A DNA stretch of 64,000 nucleotides from Cinnamomum chago. Taxonomy: Eukaryota > Streptophyta > Magnoliopsida > Laurales > Lauraceae. A program made the position numbers and the translations under genes. The DNA lies in the NCBI GenBank assembly GCA_038049695.1, contig CP142451.1:45581001-45645000 (forward strand), read 5' to 3'. A model generated the notes under the pieces. The model had not been told where the DNA came from. It ran no database searches and saw only the letters and a list, made by a program, of their open reading frames with translations. The first letter of the stretch is position 1, and each line of letters starts with the position of its first letter. Shown piece by piece: positions 44,901 to 57,406 of this stretch.

Positions 44901-45656
44901 AACATACAAGGCTGTAGATTATACCTTTGGAGCTTAGTAGTGCTCTAATGGAGAAGTTGAATTCTTTCTTTGATGATGAACACCTTCACTAACCAAATCA
45001 GAATCTCCAACACCTTTTGATCTTCCACGCTATGACCCGTATCAGATTCTCTTTTCTCAAGAAGATGGTGGAATCTCCAAGAGAAAACCCTAAAGGAAAC
45101 TAGAAGAGAACTAGAAGAGGGAGAGGAAGAGCGGTGTGCAACTCTTGCACAAATTGAATGGGCTGGGCGTGAATCACTATGATGAGTTAAGTGTGTTGGA
45201 CGTCCAAGCCTTCTCTCCTCTTTTATAGCACTCAATCAACCTCCTCTTACTAATTGAAATAGAAGTCTTACTTCCAAAACAATTAGTTGCTTACTAAATC
45301 ACAATTAGAAGTCTTACTTCAAATATGATTAGAAACTTCCTCTTTTTCTAATTAAAATAGAAGTCTCACTTCCATTAATAATTAGTAACTTTCTATTACC
45401 ACTATTAGAAGTCTCACTTCAAATAGAAATAGTAACTTTCTATTTCCTTTTAGAGTTCTACTATAATTAGTATCTTTCCAATATCTTGGGCTAGCGTGGG
45501 GACCACCAGGGATTCCTTAGAAAGCTGGCTCCAACTGGGACACGCGACCCCACATCTTATGTGCAATCCGGGCCCACAGTTAATTGCAAATAACTTCACT
45601 ATATAAATGCAATTAAACTCCAGTCTTAGGAATACATTACAATGAAGACCCTAAAC

Positions 45657-45957
45657 TGTTAAATGGGCTAGTGCTAAATGGGTCAGTGGGTCAGCCCATG
45701 ACAAATAAAGCCCAAACTTGGGAGATAAGTTACCTCTCATGTACATCTATGTAATTTATATCATTGCCATATTAGGAGATGTGATTTAGATTATGATTAG
45801 ATTAGATTTGCTGTAATCTAGTGATTGCTTCAATTATGTAACATATATAGCAACTATATGTCTATAAAAGAAGATCGTGAGCCCTCAATGGGATCATCGA
45901 ATTCACAAACATTGTTTCTATTGTTTCTATCTTCTTCTCTCTCTACTGGCTTTGACA
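45657..45957 (+). repeat. Copia-2 5' LTR
   Basis: 301 bp, TGTTAAATGG...TTTGACA, followed directly by the tRNA-iMet primer site. TATA-like TATAAAAG at 45863-45870. Confidence 0.95.
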
Positions 45958-45970
45958 TGGTATCAGAGCC
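45958..45970 (+). promoter_or_regulatory. Copia-2 primer-binding site
   Basis: TGGTATCAGAGCC directly after the 5' LTR; complementary to the 3' end of initiator methionine tRNA, the usual copia primer. Confidence 0.9.
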
Positions 45971-46564
45971 TTGAGAGTTTCTGAGTAATCTTCTTCATCT
46001 TCCAAGCATTGGAAGTCATCGAGTGTCTTTTCTACTCAAGGATTCTTCATTCACTGGTCTGATCAAGGTGTGATCACACGTGGCCCACCCCAGATTCACA
46101 CTGCTGTATCTGGATCTTGCAACCAATCTGGTCGACCACTTCTTCTGGTATTTATGGACATTTTTTGAAGATTTTTAGCATCTCAGAGGTAGGCTTTCTA
46201 CCTTTTTTAGAGAAATTCCAGTTTCTGCTGTATGTTTTCATCACAACCGTCCAAATTTTTGGATTTTGATCTGTTTGGTGAGCAATCTGGTTTGTTTGGT
46301 GCGAATTTGTGGTCTTCATCATCCTATGATCTCTGATTGATCATAAAAGACCCCTGTTGACTGCTGCACCTTCTTCTCTCTGCAAATTTCTGGTCGCCTG
46401 GGCCTATTTTTTAACCTTTCTGTTGCTTGAAGGTGCTGTGTTTAGAAAATTGACTTATCTGACCTTTCTGTTGCAAACGTGGACTCCTCTGTTGCAACCT
46501 TGGATCTCTTTAGCCATTCTTTGGCTTCTTCTGCACAAGTTTAATAGATCTCTTCATTACTGCC

Positions 46565-49500
46565 ATGGAAAAGCATGACATTGCATTGATTAAATTTAAT
46601 GGAAAAAATTATACTTCCTAGTCTTATCAATTACAAGTCTATCTTGAAGGAAAGGAAATGTGGGTACTTGTTTCCGGATCTGATCCACGCCCTAAGGAAG
46701 ATGAGAAAAAAATACTCTCTTGGAATACAAAGGATGCCAAAATAAAAACCTGGATTCTTGGTTCTGTTGAACCCCAATATATCCTGAATCTCAAACCTTA
46801 CAAGACCTCTAAGGAGATGTGGGAATATCTGAAGCAAGTATATCACCAAGGGAACTCTGCTCAACAATACCAGCTTAAACTGGAGATTGCTCAGTATACC
46901 CAAGGGACTTCTTCCATCCAGGATTATTATTCAGGTTTTCTTAATTTATGGGCTGAATATGATGAAATCAAATACCTCAATGTCTCTGAGGCCGCTCTTT
47001 CTGAGATTCAAAAATTACAGGCCACTTCTCACAGAGACCAGTTCCTCAAGAAATTAAGATCTGAATATGAGATCATTCGTTCCAATCTGATGAGCAGGGT
47101 TCCATCTCCATCCCTGCATGAGTGTCTTAATGAACTCTTACGAGAGGAACAAAGTCAGATCACTCAGCATGCTCTGAAGCAACAGTCCTCTGGAGATGTC
47201 GCATTTGCTGCCACTACCAATTACACCCTGGGAGGGATCGTTCATCATACTACTGCTTCGAAAGGACAACCTCCAGCAAGAGATCTCAGCAAAATCCAAT
47301 GCTTTGGCTGCAAAAATCATGGACACTATGCCTCACAGTGTAAGACCAAGTTTTGTAATTATTGCAAATCAAATGGTCATGTTATTACTGAATGCAAAAG
47401 GCGGCCACAAAATCGTACTCCACGAGCATATCATGTCAATACTGCAGATGCTACTTCTTCCAGTGCTAGTCCTTCGACACCAGTCATGCCTTCACCACCT
47501 CCTGCCACCAATACTATTCCTCAAATCACCCCTGAGCTGATTCAACAGATGATCATAAATGCCTTCTCTGCACTTGGCATTTCAGGTAACCACCTCTCCT
47601 CCTCCCTATGGTTTCTTGATTCTGGAGCTTCCAATCATATGACCGTCTCCACCGCCCATCTATCTAACTTGCAACCATACAATGGAAGTTTACAAGTCCA
47701 TACTGCTGATGGTCAAAAGCTTCCTATTACAGCTACTGGTGATATCATTCATTCTTTACCTCTCACAAATGTCTTTCTTTCTCCTCATCTTACTACAAAT
47801 CTTCTGTCTGTTGGCCAATTGATTGATGATAATTGTAATGTTTCCTTCTCTCGCTCTGGTTGTGTTGTGCAGGATCAAGTGTCGGGGACGGTGATCGCGA
47901 AGGGGCCTAAGTGTGGACGCCTGTTTCCTCTCGTTCTTCCTCCTTCTCAGAATAACCAACTCTCTGCCTTTTCTTGTTTTTCTCCTCAGGATGTTTGGAG
48001 GCTCTGGCATAATAGATTAGGCCATCCTCATTCAAAATTATTATCTTTGATGTTAAACACTGGTAGCATTAATAAAAATAAAATATCTTTTCGTCACATT
48101 TCTGATGAGTGCTCTGTTTGCAAACTTGGAAAAAGTAAAGTTCTTCCCTTTGCTTCCAAATCTACTATGGCTTCCAATTGCTTTGACATTATTCATAGTG
48201 ACGTCTGGGGGATTACTCCGGTAATCTCACATACAAACTTCAAATATTTTGTCACTTTTATTGATGATCATAGTAGATTCACTTGGGTTTATTTCTTACA
48301 CTCTAAATCTGAAGTCTTTGATGCTTTCCAAAAATTTATGGCCTATGTTGAAAATCAGTTTTCTACTCGCATAAAAGTTCTTCGATCTGATTCCGGAGGG
48401 GAATATATGTCCCATCCTTTTCAAACTTATTTGCAAAAATACGGGATTTTATCACAGCGCTCATGCCCTTACACTCCTCAACAGAATGGAGTTGCTGAAC
48501 GAAAAAACAGACATCTCCTTGATACTGTTCGTTCTCTTCTCTTAGAATCATCAGTTCCCGCACGATTTTGGCCAGAAGCTTTATCCACTGCAGTTCATTT
48601 AATCAATCGGTTACCATCCCATCGCCTCAACAATCAAACACCACATTTTCGTCTCTTCCATACCGAGCCTACTTACACCCACCTACGCATTTTTGGATGT
48701 GTGTGTTTTGTTCATCTACCCTTAACCGAACGTACCAAATTAACTGCTCAATCTGCCAAATGTGCGTTCCTTGGCTACGCATCTCACCAAAAGGGGTATC
48801 TCTGTTATGATCCTGTGCTCAACCGTCTTCGCATCTCTCGAAATGTCACATTTTTCGAAAATCAAAATTTTTTTTCTACCCATTCCTCTCCTTTACCTTC
48901 TTTTTCTCATCTACCAGATTTTTCTGACTCGACCTCTTCTCCACTCATTGTTTATGAACGACATCGTCATAAGGATGTTCCACTACTGCCTCCCCCTCCA
49001 GATCCCTCACCGGCACCTGATCTTGTTCCCACTTCCTCACAAGCTCCTTCCTCTCCAGTTCAGCTTCAACGCTCTACGCGTATCTCCAAGCCTCCTGACA
49101 AATATGGGTTCACTCACACATCTTTGCTTACTGCCCTCTCCTCCATTGCTATTCCGACTTCTTACTTGCAGGCGGTGAAGCATGATTGTTGGCAAAAGGC
49201 TATGCACGACGAATTAACAGCACTGCAGGAGAATCATACCTGGGATATTGTTCCATGTCCCTCATCTGCAAAACCTATTGGCTGCAAATGGGTTTTTTCT
49301 GTCAAACTTAAGGCTGATGGCTCTTTGGATCGTTATAAAGCACGGTTAGTCGCTCTCGGCAACCGACAGGAATATGGCATCGACTATGAGGAAACCTTTG
49401 CTCCAGTTGCGAAAATGACTACAATCCGTACTGCTCTTGCCATTGCTGCTTCTCACTCCTGGCCTCTTTACCAATTTGATGTCAAGAATGCCTTCCTTCA

Positions 49501-50673
49501 TGGGGATCTCAAAGAAGAAGTCTATATGCGACTTCCCCAAGGCATTACGGGTGCATCCACAGGAGATTGCGCGCGCTTACGGCGCTCTCTATATGGTCTT
49601 AAGCAAGCTCCGCGCGCCTGGTTCGAGAAATTTAGGGATGCTCTCATACATCTACAGTTCACACAGAGTGCTTCAGATCCTTCTATGTTTCTTCACCGCT
49701 CCTCAAATGGGCTTACTGTCTTATTGGTGTACGTAGATGATATCATCATCTCTGGAACAGACTCTGGCATGATCACACATCTACAAGCATCCTTACATGA
49801 ATCTTTCCATATGAAAGATTTAGGGCCACTCACATACTTTCTAGGCCTTGAGGTTCATCAGTCAGCGAAAGGTCTCATCCTTGATCAACACAAATATGCT
49901 ATGGATCTCATTGAGACAGCTGGTCTTCAAAACTCCACTCCTGTAGATACGCCTGTTGAGGCCAATCTTTAGCTCTCGCACGATACGGGCGATCTTCTTC
50001 CTGATGCCACAATGTATCGCCGTTTAGTCGGAAGCTTGATCTACTTGACTATCACTCGGCCTGATATCTCCTATGCAGTAAATATGGTTAGTCAGTTCAT
50101 GACACAACCACGCCATCTGCATCTAGTTGCTGTTCGGCACATTCTTCGATATGTTCTTCATACACCATCTCGTGGTCTTTTCTTTCCTGTGGGCAATTCG
50201 ACGTCTCTCATTGCTTATTCAGATGCTGCCCTGATAGTCGTCGATCTACCACTGGTTGGTGCATGTTCTTGGGGGACTCCTTAATTTCCTGGAAATGTAA
50301 AAAACAAGATAAAGTCTCCAAATCTTCCACAGAAGCAGAATATCGTGCTATGTCGGCTGCTACTTCTGAAATTGTCTGGCTTCGGGGTCTTCTTTCTGAG
50401 CTTGGATTTTCCCAATCTGGCCCGACTCCTCTCTATGCCGACAACACCAGTGCCATACGGATTACTGAAAATCCTGTTTTTCATGAACGTACGAAGCATA
50501 TTGAGGTGGCTTGTCATTACATACGTGATGAATTTGTGCGTGGAGCAATTACTCTTCCTCATGTTTCTACCGGACTTCAAATTGCCGATATCTTTACCAA
50601 GGGTCTTCCCCGACCACGACACCAATTCTTAGTTGGCAAATTGATGCTCGTGGATTCACCCGCATCAATTTGA
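46565..50673 (+). pseudogene. Copia-2 gag-pol polyprotein, two stops and one frameshift
   Basis: The natural start is ATG 46565. TAG at 46619 replaces the Trp that Copia-1 has in its 'NYSAWAYQ' block, so the 1104-codon open frame starts only at 46658. In order it has two CCHC knuckles (first Cys at residue 246), protease DSGA (Asp 352), the integrase His-Cys zinc site, Asp 546, Asp 609 and Glu 645 (D-x35-E, as in copia), and RT with YVDD (Asp about 1058). TAG at 49970 cuts it after 'VEANL'. The frame goes on to about 50220, where about 13 bases are missing at the first RNase H Asp motif ('YSDA'), shifting the frame. The rest of RNase H reads from 50263 to 50673. Confidence 0.95.
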
Positions 50674-50680
50674 GGGGGGG

Positions 50681-50981
50681 TGTTAAATGGGCTAGTGCTA
50701 AATGGGTAAGCGGGTCAGCCCATGACAAATAAAGCCCAAACTTGGGAGATAAGTTACCTCTCATGTACATCTATGTAATTTATATCATTGCCATATTAGG
50801 AGATGTGATTTAGATTATGATTAGATTAGATTTGCTGTAATCTAGTGATTGCTTCAATTATGTAACATATATAGCAACTATATGTCTATAAAAGAAGATC
50901 GTGAGCCCTCAATGGGATCATCGAATTCACAAACATTGTTTCTATTGTTTCTATCTTCTTCTCTCTCTACTGGCTTTGACA
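50681..50981 (+). repeat. Copia-2 3' LTR
   Basis: Identical to the 5' LTR except for gggtaagcgg against gggtcagtgg near its start. Confidence 0.95.
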
Positions 50982-50986
50982 TAAAC

Positions 50987-51783
50987 TTCCCTATTACCAC
51001 AAGTAGGCCCCTCCATCTATATCCATGGATCAATTGGACATGTCCAACAAAATAGATCCATATCTTATTAATCTTGAGTCCCAATTAATTATAATGATCA
51101 TTTGGTACCGATCCAATTAACTCTTAATTGGAATGGGTGCGCACTTACCAATGATAAATCCATTAATTGGCATAAGGGGATATTAAAGATAGATTCCATC
51201 TTGACCATTGAATGTTCCCACAGCTCTACTACCACGTACCCAAATCACCGAGGTGTTGACCTACAATTGGCCTCACTCATTGGTGACTCAAAGCAAATGA
51301 AATAGATAGAAACTTGAGTTCATTAATGTCTCGGGATTATGAGCCTATTGCTAGGGAATTATGAGAGCATACCTTAAAGTAAAGACAGTGTATATAAGGT
51401 GCTTCTCATGGTCCTTCAATACATCCAATGTACCAGCACCATGATCCAGAATCTTACATTCCGATGATCGAGACAAATCACACTATCTCATAGTGATCAA
51501 AGTGCTGCAACCATCTCATCACTGGTTGTGAAGATATTTAAGCATAAGATTTGCAATACATGTCTCCTGTATGTGGATCTGATCCATACACATGTATTAC
51601 ATCTAGTATACTTGTGGACTCCGGTTCATCTCATGAACCATTATGTCACTCGTATTGGTTATGTGCAAGTATATAATTAAACACCATTCATCTCATGAAA
51701 GGAAAACATGATTGTATTGATAAATAAAGAAATTAATCAATTTATTACATCATATTCTTGGTATTGAGACCATAAAACTAACA
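50987..51783 (-). other. U3 part of LTR D, no gene
   Basis: Continuation of LTR D beyond Copia-2. Short open frames (50849-51305) overlap LTR ends and are not genes. Confidence 0.6.
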
Positions 51784-52624
51784 CCCTCTGGCCACTTGAT
51801 TAGAGATCAGGTCTAGTCAAGAGACTGAGCATTGTTGGGCTGGTTCATCTGAGATTTGAACCACTGGGACCCACTGTCCAATATAATCAAATAATCCCAG
51901 ACGAGACTTAATGTAGAAAGTAGCAGTAGTAGTCAGTCTTGACTTGCGGGCCCCAGAATATGATGTGTGATGGATCAGAACCAATGAGTTGAGGGTGGAC
52001 CCTTGGGCGACCTTGAACTTGTGGTCTGATCTTGGATTAGCCAAGTGGGACCCACTGGATTTTCATTTAAGGGTTCTCAGGCGTGAACCAGTGTTTGTTT
52101 TTAGTTCTATGTATGTGGAGGTGGACGGATGGAGTCCATAAATTGGGGACAGACTCGGACTTGATATGTAAGGACCAAGGATGCAAATAGCTTCGTAGCG
52201 GCCGATATATCGGGCGTGGCGGACTCGCGAATTATTGGCCGCTACGGAAAATCACACTGTAACGGCCGATATTTTATCGTAGCGGCCGCTACGCCCGCCA
52301 CACGTTGCGTGGGGCTTTACAAAAGCCCCACAGCCGGCCCTAACCCTATTTTTTCCATTTTCAAGTGCTGTGTGTGCCTCCAAACCAACTCATTTTCAAG
52401 TTTCAACTACAAGACTATGCAAGTAAGTGAGTAACATCAAATTCGAAGGAATCAAACACAAACAAGTGAAACAACTACAAGATCCAAGGCCCAAGCTTCC
52501 ATTCCACCAAGGTATGTTTTTCTTTTTTCCTTTTTTCTAGTCTTTTGACTTTTGAGAATTGAGATCATCATCATCTATTCATCTCTTTCTAAGAGTCTAA
52601 GTACTATAAAAAGCTTCATTGTCT

Positions 52625-53490
52625 TGTAATATGATGAGATCCATGTTTCCCTTTCATCATGCACACATATTTTTATTTTTATTTTATTTTTCTCTACTTT
52701 TTATTTTCGGATTTATTTATTTTTTTGAAAAAAAAATTGAAAACTCATGGACAACCCATGAAACCACTTGGAAATTGCTTGTAAATGATAGATCTATGTT
52801 TCCCATGGATCAATCCATCACATTTTCACTGTTTGTTGATTTTTCTCTATTTTTTTATTTTCGGATTTTATTTTTTTTTGAAAAAAAAAAATTGAATACT
52901 CATGGATAACCCATGAAACCACTTGGAAATTGCTTGTAAATGATAGATATATGTTTCCCATAGATCAATCCATCACATTTTCAATGTTTGTTGATTTTTC
53001 TCTATTTTTTATTTTTGGATTTATTTATTTAAAAAAAAAATTTGAATACTCATGGACAACCCATGAAACCACTTGGAAATTGCTTGTAAATGATAGATCT
53101 ATGTTTCCCATGGATCAATCCATCACATTTTCATTGTTTGTTGATTTTTCTCTATTTTTTATTTTCGGATTTTTTTTTTTTTTTGAAAAAAAAAATTGAA
53201 TACTCATGGACAACCCATGAAACCACTTGGAAATTGCTTGTAAATTATAGATCTATGTTTCCCATAGATCAATCCATCACATTTTCAATGTTTGTTGATT
53301 TTTCTCTATTTTTTATTTTCGGATTTATTTTTTTTTTGAAAAAAAAAATTTGAATACTCATGGACAACCCATGAAACCACTTGGAAATTGCTTGTAAATG
53401 ATAGATCTATGTTTCCCATAGATCAATCCATCACATTTTCAATGTTTGTTGATTTTTCTCTATTTTTTATTTTCGGATTTATTTATTTAA
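52625..53490 (+). repeat. tandem array, about 155-bp unit, in the hAT-B leader
   Basis: The phrase 'catggacaacccatgaaacc' starts at 52746, 52901, 53051, 53205 and 53359, a period of 150-155 bp. A diverged partial copy precedes at about 52625. Units differ mainly in the length of T and A runs. Open frames through it repeat 'TTHETTWKLLVN' and are artefacts of the repeat. No CRISPR-like spacers. Confidence 0.92.
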
Positions 53491-53670
53491 AAAATAATAA
53501 TTTTTAATATTTGAATACCAATCAAATGTCTTGAAAATGGTTCCTAGATTTGTGATATATGTTTCTTCTAACATGTTTCTTTGTTTTTTTAATTTTTAAC
53601 ATACTACTTGTTCATATTTATAGTCAGCCAGGTATTCAGTCTATCTGTCTTTGCCAATTGATAAGTTAAA

Positions 53671-56600
53671 ATGCCTCGTGATATTGATCCCGCATGGAGA
53701 TTTGGTGAGGCAGTTGAGAATAATAGGTTGAAAATCAAATGCAAGTTTTGTGGGAAAGTCACCAATGGAGGCATTACAAGATTCAGGCACCATTTGGGCC
53801 ACATTTCTGGCAAAGTTGTTGGCTGTACCGAAGTACCAAGGGAAATCAGGGAAGAAATGAAAGCTTTGGTTGGCCAAAACAAAGCTAGAAAAGTAGAGAT
53901 AAAAGAAAAGAAGCGGCAAGATGTTGATGCTGCCCGTTATGATGTATTTGGAGATGAATACTTTGATGAGGAGGAAGATGCACAGATGGAGGCTGCACGC
54001 CGAGAGTCTTTGATGAGTCAACAAGAACATGAACGTCGTGCATTTGCTGGAAGCAGATATTATGATGCAAGGGGCTCATCTGCTTCTGTGCCAAGCAGGG
54101 GTAAGGGCATTGTGGGGTCCATGTGTAGGGCATTTAGCACCCGGGAACGGGATGTTGATGTAGAGTTGATCTCTACGGGAAGAGCAGTTCTTCCCCCTGT
54201 TGATCCTCTAGCACATAGAAAAGAGGGAGCTAAACAACCAAAAAAATCTAGTGTTGTGAAAGGGGTAATGAAGGCTGCAAGAGATAGATTGGCCAAAGCT
54301 ACAACAAAATGGCTAATTCACAAGAACATACCACCTACAGCAATAGATTTCCCATATTTCCAGACTATTCTTGATGTTGTCGCAGAAGCTGGGCGGGGAA
54401 TACAGGCGCCCTCCGTATATGATGTGGGCACTAAATATCTTGAAGAAGAAAATAAAGAAATAAAGGCTTGGGTGGAAAAGTTTAGGCCCATGTGGCAACA
54501 GAATGGTGTTACCATCATGTGTGACGGGTGGACCAGCGGCACCCAAACACAATAAACTTTTTGGTGTATTCAGTCGCTGGGATCGTCTTTGTGAAGTCCA
54601 TTGACGCATCTGAACATAGACGGACAGCCACATATATATATATATATACTCTCATGGATAAAGTTGTAGAGAGTGTGGGAGAGGAGTATATTGTACAGAT
54701 TGTTAGCAGGTTTGAAATTAATGGAGAAGAGGACCCATTTATTCTGGACCCCATATGCAGCACACTGCATAGATCTCATCTTGGAAGAGATTGGAAGGAA
54801 GACAAAAGTGGCTTCATTGATCAAGGCATGTAGAGGAATTACAAGATTTATATATGATCATTCATGGGTGTTAAGCTTGATGAAAAGATACACAAATAAC
54901 CATGCCTTGCTGCGTCTAGGATTAACTAGGTTTGCAACCCATTTTCTGGCTATAGAAAGCCTTGTAAAGTTTAGAACGGAGCTCATTCAGATGTTTGCAT
55001 CAAAAGAATGGCTTCGTTCGAAATGGGGCAATGCAACTAGTGGGTCCGGAGTTTGAAGTCCCAAACCTGATGAGGGACAATAAATTTTGGAAGAAAGTGA
55101 GGAAGATATTAAAGGTTTTTGAGCCTTTAGTTAAAGTGTTGCGGCTTGTAGATGGTGATGACAAGCCGACAATGGGCTTTATATATGAAGCAATAGATCG
55201 GGCAAAGCAATCCATTATGGAAAATGTTAGATATCACGAGAAATATATAAAGATTATTGATGCCCGTTGGAACGATCAGTTGCACCATCCATTGCATGCT
55301 GCAGGTAATTAATATATATCTTTGTTTGTTGATACTTTTTTGTTTTCCTAACTAATGTATTTATTATCTTGTTTGCTCACAGTACATTCTACATATTTAT
55401 AATGTAGGTTATTTTTTGAATCCCGAATTCTATTACCGCAATGTCGAACTACACACCGAAGCAATAGATACGGACTTGCGGGTAGGATTGCGGGAGGTGT
55501 TGAAGAAATTGTTAAATCCAGATGATCAAATTGATGCCATACAAGAGGTGAGTGGGGGGTTACTTAAGAGAATTTAATTATGTTGTAGGGTTTACTGACT
55601 TATATCTAATTTTCACATTGTAGATATCTATGTATACACAAAGGAGAGGAACCTTTGCTGACCCTCTTGTGATACGATCGATTGGAAGGATGCCACCTGG
55701 TATGACTATGAACAAAAGACAAATCCACATTGTAGATATCTTGTGATACGATCTAATTTTCTTTATTTATTTTTTGCATTTCAGCTGATTGGTGGATGAA
55801 TTTTGGAGAGAGTGCCCCACATCTAAGGAGTGCGGCTGTTCGCATCCTTAGTCAAACTACAACATCTTCCAACTGTGAAAGAAATTGGAGCACTTTCTCT
55901 TTGATCCACACGAAGGTCAGGAATCGGCTTACCATGCAGAAACTCAACAAGCTTGTATATTGTCATTACAATCTGAAGTTGAGAAACAGAATTAGGGAGA
56001 GAAGGACAAGGGATAATCCTGATTATTGTCCCATTAATTTGGATCACATATTTAGAGAGGACGATCCCTTACTCCCATGGCTAGCCGAGATAGAGGATCC
56101 ACTGCTAGATTCAGATCCGGGGTTTCAATAAACGGTTCAAGAGTTGATAGGTGAGGACATGGGTGAGGCACCTGCAGAAGGTCAGCCACCTCAGGGAGAA
56201 GGTACTAGTAGTAGGACTAGGAGGAGTGGGAAAGAACCTGCTTCTGAGAAAGCTAGTTCCACCACAGTCTCTTCAAGTAGCCATGGTGGAGGAGATGGAG
56301 GAGACAGTGGGACAGGTGGTACTAGTGAATACTATCAACATGATGAAGACGATGTCATTCCTGTAGAGGAAGTACAGGAGTTACCTCCATCTGGAAGATT
56401 TGATCCAAGCCGTGGTTATCAACGGCGCCGAAGAGATTCACCACCTGGGACTGGAGGTAGTAATGAGCAAGGAAATATGGGTGGAGATTTTGTAGGACAA
56501 CAAGCGGCATCATGGACTGATTCGTGGAACCCTAGTTACAGTGGACAAGGACCCTCACAGTATTTTGACTATTTTCCATATGGTCAAGTACAACAAAGAG

Positions 56601-56722
56601 AAGAACAGTCTTCAGCTTCGAGGTCCTACTCATATGGTGATTATGGTGAAACGCAATATGGTAGATATCCACCTCCACCTCCTCCAAGTTCCTATGATGC
56701 GGGTGCGGCTGCCTTCTTTTGA
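53671..56722 (+). pseudogene. hAT-B transposase (BED finger, DUF659, hAT dimerisation)
   Basis: Start ATG 53671, preceded by the array-containing leader. A BED-type zinc finger has Cys24/Cys27 and His40-His45. The DUF659 block ('VTIMCDGWT') is followed by a frameshift near 54528, a second break near 54710 (with a TA microsatellite at 54633-54652) and a third near 55045. Introns 55305-55407, 55548-55623 and 55700-55784 have GT-AG ends. The C-terminal hAT signature 'NCERNWSTFSLIHTKVRNRL' is intact. An in-frame TAA at 56129 separates a 190-residue Ser/Gly/Tyr/Pro-rich tail that stays open to TGA 56722. At least three frame breaks make it inactive. Confidence 0.9.
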
Positions 56723-57406
56723 TTTGTGGATCCCAATACTCATCAATATCAAATTCAATATGGTGCCAATAGAAATGATAACACTGATGGGGATAAGGAT
56801 AACCATAGCCCCTTGAATCTTGGTAGACATTCCTTTTGGTGGTGATTAAGGTATTCCTAATTTCCTATTTCCTTCACTAACTCTTTACTCTCTTTGTCAT
56901 TTCTAAATTGGTGTTGAATGTTGATTGTTGATCACTTCATAGTTCATTCACTTGATTGAATTTGAACCTTGAATGTTGAAGTATTGATATTTGATTGTTC
57001 AATGTTCACTAATGAGTAATGACCTAACTCGTAACTCTTCTTAATTCGTATGCTTTTATTTTATGTTTTATTTTATTTTTTTAATGAGCTTTCCATTACT
57101 TTTTAAGTTAGCATGACTAAGAAACATGAATATACGTGAAAAAACTAATCATTACTATTATTTTCTATTTATACAGCGATACAAGACCTCATTTATTGAG
57201 GGCACCGCTACGCCCCCTTTTCTTACTGACTTTTGCAAAAGAACCACATTTTTTTTCATTTTACAATTTTCTGGATTTTCTGGAATTTTTTCAGATTTTT
57301 TTGGCGATTTTTTAAAATCGCACCGTTACGCCGCTACGTATCGCCCGCTTCGTAGCGGTTTGGCGGCGGGCCGCTACGCCCGCCGCTACCGCTATTTTCA
57401 TCCTTG
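56723..57406 (+). repeat. hAT-B 3' untranslated and terminal region
   Basis: Shared at length with 22726-23305 (reverse). Ends in GC-rich CGTAGCGG-type repeats and the inverted terminus. Confidence 0.85.

Larger units (their letters stand above)
45657..50981 (+). mobile_element. Copia-2, complete-length Ty1/copia, near-identical LTRs
   Basis: LTRs 45657-45957 and 50681-50981 (301 bp each) differ at only two positions. TSD taaac at 45652-45656 and 50982-50986 is perfect. Primer site TGGTATCAGAGCC at 45958-45970, polypurine tract gaggggggg just before 50681. A TATA box (tctataaaag) is at 45861-45870. The polyprotein frame (46565-50673) has two TAG codons and one frameshift, so despite the young LTRs it cannot make a complete protein. 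Confidence 0.97.
44711..51783 (-). repeat. solo LTR, family D, split by Copia-2
   Basis: On the minus strand it starts TGTTAGTTTTATGGTCTC (51783) and ends TTTTCCAACA (44711), with a perfect TSD ccctc at 44706-44710 and 51784-51788. A TATA-like TATAAAA is at 45221-45227 (minus). Without Copia-2 the LTR is about 1.74 kb. Its 3' part is repeated at 1-492. Confidence 0.85.
52176..57406 (+). mobile_element. hAT-B, complete transposon with 8-bp TSD
   Basis: The termini CAAGGATGCAAATAGC (52176) and, inverted, CAAGGATGAAAATAGC (57406) differ at one of 16 positions. Perfect 8-bp TSD gtaaggac at 52168-52175 and 57407-57414. CGTAGCGG/GCGGCC subterminal repeats lie inside both ends. It carries a roughly 155-bp tandem array (52625-53490) and a BED-zinc-finger hAT transposase gene (53671-56722) broken by frameshifts. 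It is inserted in LTR C2. Confidence 0.95.

Noticed and set aside
52619..53353. Three similar plus-strand frames with 'TTHETTWKLLVN' repeats
   Set aside because: They are translations of the roughly 155-bp tandem array, with frame length set by T and A runs.
52625..53490. CRISPR-like array
   Set aside because: Units are contiguous and nearly identical along their whole length, with no unique spacers; this is a plant nuclear transposon.
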